Positions 1 to 9,087 of a stretch of DNA of 40,674 bases are shown one piece after another. This DNA comes from an uncultured Alphaproteobacteria bacterium (GTDB taxonomy: Bacteria > Pseudomonadota > Alphaproteobacteria > SP197): the NCBI GenBank assembly GCA_938048755.1, contig CALIUG010000067.1, positions 1 to 40,674 of the forward strand, written 5' to 3'. The position numbers and the translations under genes were made by a program. How positions within the stretch are numbered: the first letter of the stretch is position 1; each line of letters starts with the position of its first letter. The notes under the pieces are model-generated. The model was not told where the DNA came from, did no database searches, and saw nothing but the letters and a program-made list of their open reading frames with translations.

Positions 1-54
1 GATCCGAACAAGTCTTCTGATTCGTCATGAGAACAAGTGGCCAGCACGAGCCCA

Positions 55-116
55 CTGTGCCTCTGTGTGAATCTCTTGTTCCGTGTTACTCCGCGTCCTC
101 CGCGGCTCCGCGTGCA
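55..116 (-). repeat. Right half of an A/B palindromic element (copy 1)
   Basis: The B' arm (CTGTGCCTCTGTGTGA, 55-70) is followed by the A' arm (CTCCGCGTCCTCCGCGGC onward, 89-116). This is the right-hand order of the complete element at 18026-18288. No left arm is visible; it may lie upstream of the window, or this may be a partial copy. Confidence 0.8.
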
Positions 117-212
117 CCATGTGGCGGAGAGGCACGTGGCACGATCCGAATGTGTGCTCATGAGTCAGATGAGCGCCTCATCAGGCACGGTGCCTGGTGG
201 TGATGCCGGTGC

Positions 213-243
213 ATGGATTCTCCGGTCAAGCCGGAGAATGACT
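213..243. repeat. Type C short hairpin repeat
   Basis: ATTCTCCGG (217-225) and CCGGAGAAT (231-239) form a perfect 9-bp stem with a 5-base loop, followed by GAC. It resembles the common proteobacterial intergenic palindromes ending in GGGATGAC, seen again at 31286 and 39597. It has no T-tract, so it is not a clear terminator. Another small perfect inverted repeat, CAGGCAC-G-GTGCCTG, lies at 182-196. Confidence 0.55.
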
Positions 244-246
244 CGT

Positions 247-270
247 GGGGGGTTGGAGGTTGGGGGTTGG
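247..270 (+). other. G-run tract, possible G-quadruplex
   Basis: Runs of G (6, 2, 2, 5 and 2 bases) are separated by TT or A. The spacing would allow a two-layer quadruplex on the plus strand, about 90 bases upstream of the efflux gene. Function unknown. Nothing else recognisable lies between 117 and 361 apart from the small hairpins at 182-239. Confidence 0.3.
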
Positions 271-361
271 AAGCAAGCCTGGGTTGTCTGGGAAGATGGT
301 CTGCGGGAGACTGGGGTGACCGGGCCGCTTCGGGTGTCGGACCAGCCTTTGATCGGGAAGC

Positions 362-1570
362 ATGTTCAGACAGGAAACCGTGACCTTTGTCCCGGCGGGG
401 CGGCGGCGTGTGGAGCTGGTGGTGATCCTGGGCCTGCTGACGGCCTTTGCGCCGCTATCGATCGATATGTATCTGCCGGCCTTCCCGACACTGACCACGG
501 CGCTGGAGACCGATGCGACCACGGTGCAGCTTTCCCTGGCCGCGTTTTTCATCGCCTTTGCCGCGGGCCAGATCCTGTTCGGGCCACTTTCGGACCGGTT
601 TGGACGGCGCGCGCCGCTGTTCTTCAGCCTGGTCCTGTTTTCGGCGGCCTCGGTCGGCTGTGCCATGGCAGAGAGCATCGAGGCGCTGATCGGCTTCCGT
701 GCGGCCCAGGGTCTGGGGGCCTGTGCGGGCGGCGTGATCTCCCGCGCGGTGGTGCGCGACCTGTTCGAGAAGAACGAGGCCGCGCGCATCTTCTCCGCAC
801 TCATCCTGGTGATGGGGGCTGCCCCCATGTTCGCGCCGCTGTTGGGCGGCCAGCTGCTGATCTGGTCCGACTGGCGCGCGATCTTCTGGTGCCTGGCCGC
901 CATCGGCATGGTGTGCCTGGCCGCGGTGATCTGGCGCATGCCCGAAACCCAAAAAACCGAGCACATCCAGTCGCTGCAACTGGGTCGCATCATGGCGACC
1001 TATCTGCGCCTGCTGCGCGACATGCGGTTTCTGGCCTATGCGCTGATCGGCGGGCTCTCGCTGGGCGGCATGTTTGCCTATATCGCGGGTTCCCCCTTTG
1101 TCTTCATCAACCTCTTCGGCTTTGCGCCGGATGTTTATGCGCTGTTTTTCGGCCTCACGGCGGGCGGCTTTGTCGCCACCGCCCAGGTGAACGGACGCCT
1201 GATTCCCCGCTTCGGCCCCGCGCGACTGCTGAGCGTGGGAACGGCCGTCTTCGCCGTTGGCTCGGCTGCCCTGGTGGTGACGGCGTCGACGGGTTGGGGC
1301 GGGGTCACGGGCTTTGTCATCCCCGTGGTGGCAGCGATTTCGGCCCTGGGCCTGATGCTGCCCAACACCTCGGCCCTGGCCCTGGCCCCCTTCCCCGCCG
1401 TGGCCGGCAGCGCCAGCGCCCTGCTGGGCGCCATCCAGTTCACCTTCGCCGCCATCGCCGCGGCCCTGATGGGCGCCATCCACGCCGAAAGTGCGGTGCC
1501 CGTGGCGCTGATGATCGCCGGTGGCGGCGTGCTGGCGGTGGGTGTGCGGTGGGGGTTGGCGCGGGAGTAG
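362..1570 (+). CDS. Bcr/CflA-type MFS drug efflux transporter
   Basis: This is a 402-residue inner-membrane transporter of the major facilitator superfamily with about 12 hydrophobic segments. The first segment contains LSIDMYLPAFP, typical of the Bcr/CflA drug-resistance branch. The MFS motif A loop GPLSDRFGRR is at about residues 75-84. Members export drugs or metabolites using the proton gradient; the substrate here cannot be read from sequence. ATG 362 has a closely spaced GGGA before it. An in-frame GTG at 380 has AGGA five bases upstream and is an equally good start, giving 396 residues. It stands alone, followed by the DUF4160/DUF2442 pair. Confidence 0.88.
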   Translation: MFRQETVTFVPAGRRRVELVVILGLLTAFAPLSIDMYLPAFPTLTTALETDATTVQLSLAAFFIAFAAGQILFGPLSDRFGRRAPLFFSLVLFSAASVGCAMAESIEALIGFRAAQGLGACAGGVISRAVVRDLFEKNEAARIFSALILVMGAAPMFAPLLGGQLLIWSDWRAIFWCLAAIGMVCLAAVIWRMPETQKTEHIQSLQLGRIMATYLRLLRDMRFLAYALIGGLSLGGMFAYIAGSPFVFINLFGFAPDVYALFFGLTAGGFVATAQVNGRLIPRFGPARLLSVGTAVFAVGSAALVVTASTGWGGVTGFVIPVVAAISALGLMLPNTSALALAPFPAVAGSASALLGAIQFTFAAIAAALMGAIHAESAVPVALMIAGGGVLAVGVRWGLARE

Positions 1571-1644
1571 CTCTGGGCCTCATGACACGACAAGCATGCC
1601 TTGAATCGCTCGACCCAAGCGCTTAGGTATTGTAGAGTAATTCC

Positions 1645-1893
1645 ATGCCGACTGTGCTTCGTCTCGACGGCCTGCGCGTGGTCATCTACCCGAACGACCA
1701 CCGACCCGCGCATGTCCACGTCATCGGAGCCGACGGCGAAGCGGTGTTCAATCTGAACTGCCCGGAGGGGCCAGTTGTGCTCCGCGAGGCCTAAGGTTTC
1801 GGCCTCCCGGCGGTAAACCGAATGCAGACTGCCCTGACTGGTGATCTCTAAACGCTTTGTGAACGATGGGGAGACATCCATGGCCGTGACTGA
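1645..1893 (+). pseudogene. DUF4160 family protein interrupted by two in-frame TAA codons
   Basis: From ATG 1645 the frame reads MPTVLRLDGLRVVIYPNDHR and continues with PAHVHVIG, a typical DUF4160 N-terminus, then stops at TAA 1792-1794 after 49 residues. The same frame continues with GFGLPAVNRM, has a second TAA at 1849-1851, and ends with LCERWGDIHG before TGA 1891-1893. These are the middle and end of the family, so a normal-length gene of about 82 codons carries two nonsense codons and no frameshift. DUF4160 genes commonly precede DUF2442 genes, as here, where the reading frames overlap by 14 bases. A possible promoter is TTGAAT (1601-1606), 17 bases, TAGGTA (1624-1629). The short 49-residue product could still be made. 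Confidence 0.7.
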
Positions 1894-2293
1894 ACAGGAA
1901 TTCGACAAGGCTAAGGCGCGCATGGACGCGCAGCGTGAAGGCGGCCACGCCGTCTCAGCCCGCTACGACGCGAAACGCGCGCGTATTGTTGTCGCACTCG
2001 ACACCGGCGTGGAGGTTGCCTTTCCGGCCGAACGGACCGAAGGGCTGGCCGGAGCGTCACCCGCCGATCTTGCCGAAATCGAAATCAGCCCGTCAGGCCT
2101 TGGCCTGCACTGGCCGCGCCTCGACGCGGACCTCTATCTGCCCGCCCTGCTCCAGGGCATGTTCGGCTCCCGGAACTGGATGGCCGCCCAACTCGGCGCC
2201 ACCGGCGGCCAGTCCCGCAGCGCCGCGAAAGCAGCCGCAGCCCGCAAGAACGGACGCAAAGGCGGGCGGCCCAGGAAGGCGGTGAGCGGATAG
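1880..2293 (+). CDS. DUF2442 domain protein
   Basis: This is a 137-residue protein starting at ATG 1880 (MAVTEQEFDKA). A GTG at 1841 would add 13 residues but lies inside the DUF4160 frame and is less likely; GGGGAG sits about 6 bases before ATG 1880. The core with LGLHWPRLDADLYLPALL at residues 74-91 is characteristic of DUF2442. A basic Ala/Arg/Lys/Gly tail (residues 115-137, ending GRPRK) may contact nucleic acid. DUF2442 and DUF4160 genes often occur as a toxin-antitoxin-like pair, but biochemical function is not established. With its partner interrupted, it may be a surviving solo member. Confidence 0.75.
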   Translation: MAVTEQEFDKAKARMDAQREGGHAVSARYDAKRARIVVALDTGVEVAFPAERTEGLAGASPADLAEIEISPSGLGLHWPRLDADLYLPALLQGMFGSRNWMAAQLGATGGQSRSAAKAAAARKNGRKGGRPRKAVSG

Positions 2294-2700
2294 ATTGTGA
2301 CGAGGGCGTGCTGGCATACGTGGCTGGCAATGAGAGGCAAGCGACCGGAGATAAGTAAACTGACACCGAAACTCGGTAGACGATTTTGTAAGTCCTTAAT
2401 GCAATGAAAAATGGAAATGAATTTTGATGTGTGCCCAGGAATAGAATCTGATACTGGCATTGAATATTCTCAATATTCTTATGGCGCTGTATTCATTCTC
2501 AATGATAGTTTACTTTGTGCTTAAATACAAAGGCGATATCTTTAAAAAGATATAGAAAGATAAATTATATCTAATATGGTGTATTATTGTATTTACATTG
2601 ATTCCATTCAGCATTGTTGTGAATGTTGTGTTATGGTCTTTTTGCCCATGATTGATGAGACTTGTGGAAATGGTCAAAAATCCCATGGCGAATTCTGTTG
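2294..2700. other. AT-rich intergenic island
   Basis: About 400 bases. From roughly 2380 to 2700 the sequence is strikingly AT-rich compared with everything else in the window. It contains perfect small hairpins: GAATATT-CTC-AATATTC (2462-2478) and ATATCTTT-AA-AAAGATAT (2536-2553). One short frame, 2411-2524, would encode 37 residues starting MEMNFDVCPG, with no recognised family and no clear ribosome binding site. The composition and the adjacent transposase tail suggest acquired, decaying DNA. Confidence 0.5.
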
Positions 2701-2871
2701 TCAGCGTATGCCTATTTGCATTGATTCGAACCGACGCGCCCGCTTGGGATGCCCGATGGTCATGATGTGCCAGGACTCATCGACGAGTGTGTTCCATGCC
2801 TGACAACAATGGTCGACGATGTTGCCGTGTGATTTGAAGACGCAATTGGAAATCCAGAAATTTCGGAAATC
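2701..2871 (-). pseudogene. IS630-type transposase, C-terminal remnant
   Basis: The minus strand from about 2871 down to TGA 2701-2703 translates as DFRNFWISNCVFKSHGNIVD followed by HCCQAWNTLVDESWHIMTIG. This matches the conserved end of IS630-type DDE transposases (typically NWLSNRVFKSYDDIVDHCC, then an AWN and a W.IMSIG block). About 57 codons remain; the catalytic domain and N-terminus are absent. An overlapping plus-strand frame at 2576-2803 is a shadow. The remnant ends where the leuA promoter begins, so an old insertion or deletion event shaped this regulatory region. Confidence 0.75.
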
Positions 2872-2900
2872 TTGACACCCTGCCCAATCACCCCTAATTC
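2872..2900 (+). promoter_or_regulatory. Predicted sigma-70 promoter of leuL-leuA
   Basis: TTGACA (2872-2877) is a perfect -35 consensus. It is separated by 17 bases from TAATTC (2895-2900). Transcription would begin near 2906-2908, almost at the leader peptide ATG, so the leader message would be nearly leaderless, as described for the rhizobial trp leader peptide. Confidence 0.7.
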
Positions 2901-2907
2901 TCCGCTC

Positions 2908-2952
2908 ATGATCGCGAACCGGACCTTGGCTCTAGGCCTACTACTCGTCTGA
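2908..2952 (+). CDS. leuL: Leucine-rich leader peptide of leuA
   Basis: ATG ATC ... CTA GGC CTA CTA CTC GTC TGA encodes MIANRTLALGLLLV, 14 residues with five leucines. Three of the five are CTA, a rare codon in this GC-rich sequence. It lies directly downstream of a strong promoter and about 300 bases before leuA. A run of codons for the pathway end product just before a hairpin-rich leader is the signature of transcription attenuation: ribosomes stall on Leu codons when leucyl-tRNA is scarce and favour an antiterminator. No Shine-Dalgarno is needed if the transcript starts at the ATG. Confidence 0.72.
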   Translation: MIANRTLALGLLLV

Positions 2953-2953
2953 T

Positions 2954-3131
2954 CGGCGCCTCGCAGAGAGGTGCCGGCCCTGTTGCCGTGTCCTCTTCAT
3001 CAAAGCGTTTCGATCTCATGTTCCCGATCTTCCATCCCTTCTCCGCCCTGATTGCCGTATCGGTCGTTTGCCGTTACGACCCTCCTGCGCGTTGGCTTGG
3101 CGCCAACGCTTCGGAGGGCGGGCCCTCTTTT
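2954..3131 (+). promoter_or_regulatory. Candidate leuA attenuator leader
   Basis: Three hairpins are visible. CGGCGCCTC (2954-2962) pairs with GAGGTGCCG (2968-2976), just after the leader peptide stop. CCCTCC (3080-3085) plus GCGTTGGC (3089-3096) pairs with GCCAACGC (3102-3109) plus GGAGGG (3113-3118). GAGGG (3114-3118) pairs with CCCTC (3123-3127), followed by TTTT (3128-3131). The last two share GGAGGG and are mutually exclusive, as for an antiterminator and terminator. The roughly 100-base gap between the first hairpin and the terminator is longer than classical attenuators, so the exact switch is inferred. The rest of the gap to leuA has nothing else clear. Confidence 0.5.
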
Positions 3132-3219
3132 CGTGTGTTGGGCGAAGACGGAGTTTTCCGACTATCAAGTCAGTGACCATGCGGGCCAACCGGGTCCGCA
3201 ACAGACAAGAACCCGATGA

Positions 3220-4953
<1,734 letters not shown>

Positions 4954-4970
4954 CGGGGAAGAAGGGGTCG

Positions 4971-5205
4971 CACACAGAGGCAGAGAGAGTTCGGCGCAAG
5001 CTGTGAGAATGGATTGTGCACGCGGAGCCGCGGAGGACGCGGAGTGGTTCGGCGCAGCTTTCGAAATGCTTGCGCTGAACTCTCAATACTTCTGCCGCGC
5101 ATGCGCGGCGACCAACGAGCAGTTCCCGCGTTTGGCACTACGCCCATGACGTCTGACTCCGATACCACCCGCTAAGACTCCGCGTCCTCCGCGGCTCCGC
5201 GTGCA
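4971..5205. repeat. A/B palindromic element, copy 2
   Basis: The B-type arm CACACAGAGGCAGAGA is at 4971-4986 and the A arm (GCACGCGGAGCCGCGG onward) at 5018-5044. The central perfect hairpin GCCGCGC-AT-GCGCGGC is at 5094-5109. The A' arm at 5178-5205 is an exact inverted copy of the A arm. B lies outside A here, unlike copies 4 and 6. The element fills the gap between leuA and the convergent GxxExxY gene and ends 6 bases from that gene's stop codon. Confidence 0.85.
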
Positions 5206-5211
5206 TTTTTC

Positions 5212-5640
5212 CTAACCTTGCTGATTAACACGCAGATGCGTCGTCTCACCCGGCGACAGGTTGTTCACGATACGCCGCAAACCTTCCTTCATGGTCGGTG
5301 CACCAAAGTTGAGAAGCAGGCCGACGGGCAAACCCATCAGACGTAGATAGGTCAGGACCTGCTTGGCGTAGACGGGATGGAAGCTGTCGGTTGATTTGAT
5401 CTCAACAACCACGCGATCCTGAACCAGAAGGTCAATGCGGAAGGCTTCTGCAAAGTGCAGTCCGTCGTAGTCGAAGGATGGCGCGTGCTGGCGGATTACT
5501 CCCAGGCCCCGCCGCTCGAGATCGCGGGCAAGAATCGTTTCGTAGACTGATTCCAGAAGCCCGGGGCCCAACGCACCATGCAGTTTCATGGCTGCATCCA
5601 CGACCTCACCGGTCACATCGTCAAGCGTTCGATCTTGCAT
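5212..5640 (-). CDS. GxxExxY protein (PD-(D/E)XK nuclease-like)
   Basis: This is a 142-residue protein from ATG 5640, which has GGAG 8 bases upstream. GPGLLESVYE contains the family-defining G-x-x-E-x-x-Y (G27, E30, Y33). Residues FRID (D70) and VVEIK (E80, K82) fit the PD-(D/E)XK nuclease pattern, followed by YAKQVLTYLRL (Q94) and LLLNFGAPTMKEG. The family is widespread and lacks an established function; nuclease activity is inferred from the fold. Arm sequence of the A repeat lies on both sides in the same orientation: a full arm at 5178-5205 and a short piece at 5647-5657 that also supplies the Shine-Dalgarno. This suggests the gene is linked to the repeat family. Confidence 0.85.
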   Translation of the reverse strand: MQDRTLDDVTGEVVDAAMKLHGALGPGLLESVYETILARDLERRGLGVIRQHAPSFDYDGLHFAEAFRIDLLVQDRVVVEIKSTDSFHPVYAKQVLTYLRLMGLPVGLLLNFGAPTMKEGLRRIVNNLSPGETTHLRVNQQG

Positions 5641-5646
5641 CACTTG

Positions 5647-5657
5647 TCTCCGCGTGA
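5647..5657 (-). repeat. A-arm fragment upstream of the GxxExxY gene
   Basis: TCTCCGCGTGA on the plus strand reads TCACGCGGAGA on the minus strand, identical to the first bases of the A arm in copies 3 and 7. It contains the GGAG that serves as ribosome binding site for the GxxExxY gene. Eleven bases is short, so chance cannot be excluded. Confidence 0.4.
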
Positions 5658-5669
5658 GTCCTTCTGTCC

Positions 5670-6368
5670 TCACCGCATGCAGGTGTCGCTGGGTTGGCTG
5701 GTGTCCTGGGTGCCGGGCTGGAGGAAACTGGAGAACAGGGCATCGAAGAGGCAGGCGCTGACGCCGGCGAAGGAGGGGGTGGAGCCCGAGCTGGCGACGG
5801 TGCCTTCGTAGGCCGGGTAGAGATCGTCTCCGCTGGAGCGATCGAGGTCGAACATGCGCAGGGTGAAGTGACGGTCGAAGATGGTCTCGGTCACGGTGTG
5901 GTACCCGGTGACGCCATGGACCGGGGGGATGTATTCGGTGGAATGATAGGGCTCGTAGGTTCCCGTGGCCGAGTTGTAGATCAGATCCGTGGTGGTGATG
6001 GTCTGGCCTGGAACCAGGGTTCCGTATTCCTCCACGAGATAGGACTCATCGTGTGCGCCGATGCGGTAGTCGAAGTTCACGAGATAGTCGGCCTGGTCCT
6101 GTGAGTCGACGGCACGCAGGCCCTGCGCGACAAGGTGGGCTTCGATCTCGCGCCGGTACTGGCTGTATTCCGCACTCTGCTTTTGGTGGGCAAGCGGTAT
6201 GACGATGAAGGCCTGGCCGGCGGGGTTGCCGGCAAAATCGGCAAAACGCGTCACGTGAGACGTGACCTGCGGCGGCCCCGGCGCGACGCAGGCGGCGACC
6301 GGCAGCAGGACCAGAACGAGCGCGCAAAGGCGCACGAGGCTGATCGGGGAAACTAACATCCTCTTCAT
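5670..6368 (-). CDS. DUF4136-like lipoprotein
   Basis: This is a 232-residue predicted lipoprotein. From ATG 6368 (GGGAG about 7 bases upstream), MKRMLVSPISLVRLCALVLV is a signal sequence and LPVAAC a lipobox, so the mature protein should start at that Cys. The body has FIVIPLAHQKQSAEYSQYRR and later DYLVNFDYRIG, in line with the DUF4136 pattern of small lipoproteins where a predicted short-lived or redox protein must be computed from a conserved YxF/Y region. Family function is unknown. An upstream in-frame start would add 31 residues before the signal peptide and is unlikely. The gene is divergent from the MFS gene at 6528. The 159-base gap between them has no recognised feature. Confidence 0.65.
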   Translation of the reverse strand: MKRMLVSPISLVRLCALVLVLLPVAACVAPGPPQVTSHVTRFADFAGNPAGQAFIVIPLAHQKQSAEYSQYRREIEAHLVAQGLRAVDSQDQADYLVNFDYRIGAHDESYLVEEYGTLVPGQTITTTDLIYNSATGTYEPYHSTEYIPPVHGVTGYHTVTETIFDRHFTLRMFDLDRSSGDDLYPAYEGTVASSGSTPSFAGVSACLFDALFSSFLQPGTQDTSQPSDTCMR

Positions 6369-6527
6369 AGCGAACTCCCTGCCCCCAGCGATTTCCCCCT
6401 GCACCTGCAGGCTAGGCAAGAAAGAACATAACAGCAACACATGAATCGCCGGGCGCGGCACCGCTTTGTGATTGCAAGCAGCGCGATTGTGGTGCTGTGG
6501 TGACGGCTACACCCGCGCGATGGCGCT

Positions 6528-7715
6528 ATGGCAGATCCGCTCGACCTTTCACGGCCCTGGTTCCTGCGCCCCGGCGCAGCATCCTTCGGCATGATGTTTG
6601 CCACCGGCGCCTTCGGGCGCGCGGTGCTGCTGAGCGTGGTTCCGCTGGAGGCCTATCTGGTGCTGGGGAGCGCCCGCAACGTCTCGATCATGTTCATGAT
6701 CGTGGCTGCGGCGAACCTGCTGCTGTCGTTCGGCATTCCCGCGCTGATCGGACGGTTCCGGCGGCGCAGGGTCTATGTCGGCTGCATCATCCTTTGCGCC
6801 ATGGCACCGGTATTCCTGGCCACGGGCACCATGGCCGGCCTGCCGCTGGGCGCACTGTGCCGGGAGTTCGGCGGCACGGCGCTGTTCATCGCGCAGAACC
6901 TCTACATGATGGACCACATCGCCAAACGCGATTTCGTCAAGGCAGAACCCACGCGCCTGTTCTTTCAGGCGCTGGCATGGGGCATCGGTCCCTATGTCGG
7001 CGTACTGCTGTTTGCCCGGGTCGATCCCTGGGCGGCCTATGGCCTGGCGGCCTGTGCCTCGCTCGCCGAGCTGTTCTACTTCCGCGCCATACGCATCAGC
7101 GACATGAGCCTGCTGGCCACGCGCGCGGCCAAGCCGAAGAACCCATTGCGCTTCATCCGCCGGTTCTTCATCCAGCCGCGCCTGCGCCTAGCCTATACGA
7201 TTGCCGTTGCGCGCTCGACCTGGTGGTCGGTGCTGAACGTCTATGGCCCGATCTACATGGTCAAATCAGGGGCGGGCGAGGAAGCCGGCGGCCTGATCGT
7301 GGGGGCCTGCAACATGCTGCTGCTGATCACACCGGGGATCGGCTGGCTGGCGCGGCGCACGGGCGTGCGCCGGGTGGTGATCGGCGCCTTCGTCTTTTCC
7401 GGCCTCGCGACCTCGACCGTGGCACTGGCCTATCCCGATCCGTGGGCAGGGTTCTGGCTTTTCCTGCTGGCCGGTCTGGGCGTGGTGGCGCTGGATGCCG
7501 TGGGCACGGTGCCGTTTCTGCGTGCGGTGCGGGTCAGCGAACGCGACGAGATGACCATGGTCTTCGTGACCTATGGCCAGGCCGCGCAACTGGGCCCGAT
7601 GATGCTGTTTTCCGTCCTGCTTTCGTTTGTCGATCTGCCGGTCGTCTTTGTCGTGACCGCGATCGTGCTGGTCGCCGCAGCCTGGACCAGCCGCTGGATT
7701 CCCCGCGGAATGTAG
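6528..7715 (+). CDS. MFS transporter, first of a tandem pair
   Basis: This is a 395-residue membrane protein with about 12 hydrophobic segments and a short basic loop RFRRRR (about residues 76-81) in place of a classic motif A. It is clearly paralogous to the next gene: both contain NLYxMDxxAK, then AWGxGPxxGxLLF and PWxAYG at the same positions. Substrate is unknown. ATG 6528 (MADPLDLSRPW) is chosen because upstream in-frame sequence is not membrane-protein-like; the ribosome site is weak. The pair probably arose by local duplication. Confidence 0.8.
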   Translation: MADPLDLSRPWFLRPGAASFGMMFATGAFGRAVLLSVVPLEAYLVLGSARNVSIMFMIVAAANLLLSFGIPALIGRFRRRRVYVGCIILCAMAPVFLATGTMAGLPLGALCREFGGTALFIAQNLYMMDHIAKRDFVKAEPTRLFFQALAWGIGPYVGVLLFARVDPWAAYGLAACASLAELFYFRAIRISDMSLLATRAAKPKNPLRFIRRFFIQPRLRLAYTIAVARSTWWSVLNVYGPIYMVKSGAGEEAGGLIVGACNMLLLITPGIGWLARRTGVRRVVIGAFVFSGLATSTVALAYPDPWAGFWLFLLAGLGVVALDAVGTVPFLRAVRVSERDEMTMVFVTYGQAAQLGPMMLFSVLLSFVDLPVVFVVTAIVLVAAAWTSRWIPRGM

Positions 7716-7739
7716 GTTGCGGCGGTTTTTCTGTTTGTT

Positions 7740-7786
7740 CCCTCAGGCGCCGGGCGTTCGCTCGGCGCCTGAGGCTAAAAGACAAA
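7740..7786. repeat. Type E hairpin element, copy 1
   Basis: CCTCAGGCGCCG (7741-7752) and CGGCGCCTGAGG (7763-7774) form a perfect 12-bp stem. The inner GCG-TT-CGC extends pairing almost to the centre with one G-T. It is followed by CTAAAAGACAA, which recurs after the second copy at 9088. It has no T-tract on the plus strand. Confidence 0.7.
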
Positions 7787-7875
7787 GCGGAGCGAACACG
7801 CAGCGGAATTCTCATTGCCCTGAGGCGGGCACAGTGGTCTGGTGGCCTGGTCACGCGTAAGGTTCGTCCGCCGCC

Positions 7876-9072
7876 ATGCTGGTTCGCCTGCCTCTCAATG
7901 TCCGCCTGCTGGAAGCGCCGGGAACGGTGTCGTTCACGGTGCTTTCGACCGTCGACTGCATGTCGCGCGCGATGCTGATGGCGATCATTCCCCTGCAGGC
8001 CTATGCCACGCTGGGCAACGCGCGCGATCTTTCGATCCTCTATTTTGTCATCGCCTGGGGCGCGTTTGCCGGGCGATTCATTATCCCGAAGATGATCAGC
8101 AAGTTCCGCCGAAGGCGCATGTACAGCGCCGGCCTGCTGATGCTGGCGTTTTCGCCCCTCATGCTGGGGCTCGACACCCTGCCGACCCTGGCGGCGGGCA
8201 TGTTCCTGCGCTCCTTCGGGGCAGCGTGTGTGAACATCACGCTCAACCTCTACATCATGGATTATGTCGCCAAGCAGGAACTGACCCGGATGGAGCCGTT
8301 CAAGTATGCCTTTTCCGGCATCGCCTGGGGCGGCGGCCCGTTGATCGGCATCCTGCTGTTCGAGCATGCGGGTCCCTGGGTCGCCTATGGCATCGCCACG
8401 GGGATCAGCCTGCTGGCCCTGGCATTCTTCTGGTACATGCGCATCAAGGACGACCCCGTTGTCGCCAAGATGACCGCAGCCTCGCCCAAGCCGTTCAGCG
8501 TGCTTTCCTATCTGCCGCGCTTCTTCAAACAGCCGCGCCTGGTGCTGGCCTGGTGCCTGGGTCTGGGGCGCGAGACGTTCTGGGGCGCGCTGATCGTCTA
8601 TGGTCCCGTGCTGATCGTGGCCAAGGGTGGATCCCAGGAACTGGGCGGCATTCTGGTTTCAGCCGCCAACGGCATGATGTTCGCGGCCCTGCTGTTCGGC
8701 TGGATCGGGCGCAAGCACGGCATCCGCCGGGTTCTGATCGGCGGCTTCGCGGCGGCCGGACTGGCGACCCTGGCTGTCGCCTTTGCGCCCGACAACATCA
8801 CCTTTGTGATCGCCCTGCTGCTGCTCGCCTCGATCGGCATCACGGCCTGTGATTCCTGTGCCAACGTCACCTTCATGCGCGCGGTGAAGAAACGCGAGCA
8901 CCCGGAAATGACCATGGTCTATTCGACCTATTCGGACGCCTCCAGCATCCTGCCCGCAGCGGTCTATTCGGGCCTGCTCAGCGTCTTCCCGCTGGTTTCG
9001 GTCTTCCTTTCAACTGGTGCGGCCATGTTCGGCTTTGCCTGGATCGCCCGGAAAGTGCCCAGGAGCATGTAA
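7876..9072 (+). CDS. MFS transporter, second of a tandem pair
   Basis: This is a 398-residue membrane protein paralogous to the preceding MFS gene, with NLYIMDYVAKQEL and IAWGGGPLIGILLF aligning to the partner, and loop KFRRRRMYS near residue 77. About 12 transmembrane segments are expected; substrate unknown. The start ATG 7876 has AAGG about 12 bases upstream, so the start is moderately supported. The gene sits between two copies of the type E hairpin repeat (7740 and 9088), consistent with the repeat having travelled with the duplicated unit. Confidence 0.8.
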   Translation: MLVRLPLNVRLLEAPGTVSFTVLSTVDCMSRAMLMAIIPLQAYATLGNARDLSILYFVIAWGAFAGRFIIPKMISKFRRRRMYSAGLLMLAFSPLMLGLDTLPTLAAGMFLRSFGAACVNITLNLYIMDYVAKQELTRMEPFKYAFSGIAWGGGPLIGILLFEHAGPWVAYGIATGISLLALAFFWYMRIKDDPVVAKMTAASPKPFSVLSYLPRFFKQPRLVLAWCLGLGRETFWGALIVYGPVLIVAKGGSQELGGILVSAANGMMFAALLFGWIGRKHGIRRVLIGGFAAAGLATLAVAFAPDNITFVIALLLLASIGITACDSCANVTFMRAVKKREHPEMTMVYSTYSDASSILPAAVYSGLLSVFPLVSVFLSTGAAMFGFAWIARKVPRSM

Positions 9073-9087
9073 CAGGGATTCGTTGTT

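Noticed and set aside
37-1626. 529-codon plus-strand frame overlapping the efflux gene
   Set aside because: Gly/Arg/Pro-rich out-of-frame reading of the Bcr/CflA gene and the upstream repeat.
2722-2733. GATTCGAACC resembling the T-loop of a tRNA on the minus strand
   Set aside because: Flanking bases do not form a T-stem or cloverleaf; it lies inside the transposase remnant.
2576-2803. 75-codon Cys-rich plus-strand frame
   Set aside because: It overlaps the IS630 remnant on the other strand and matches no family.
2988-3176. 62-codon frame across the leuA leader hairpins
   Set aside because: Its sequence is explained by the attenuator stems; the Leu-rich peptide at 2908 is a better leader candidate.
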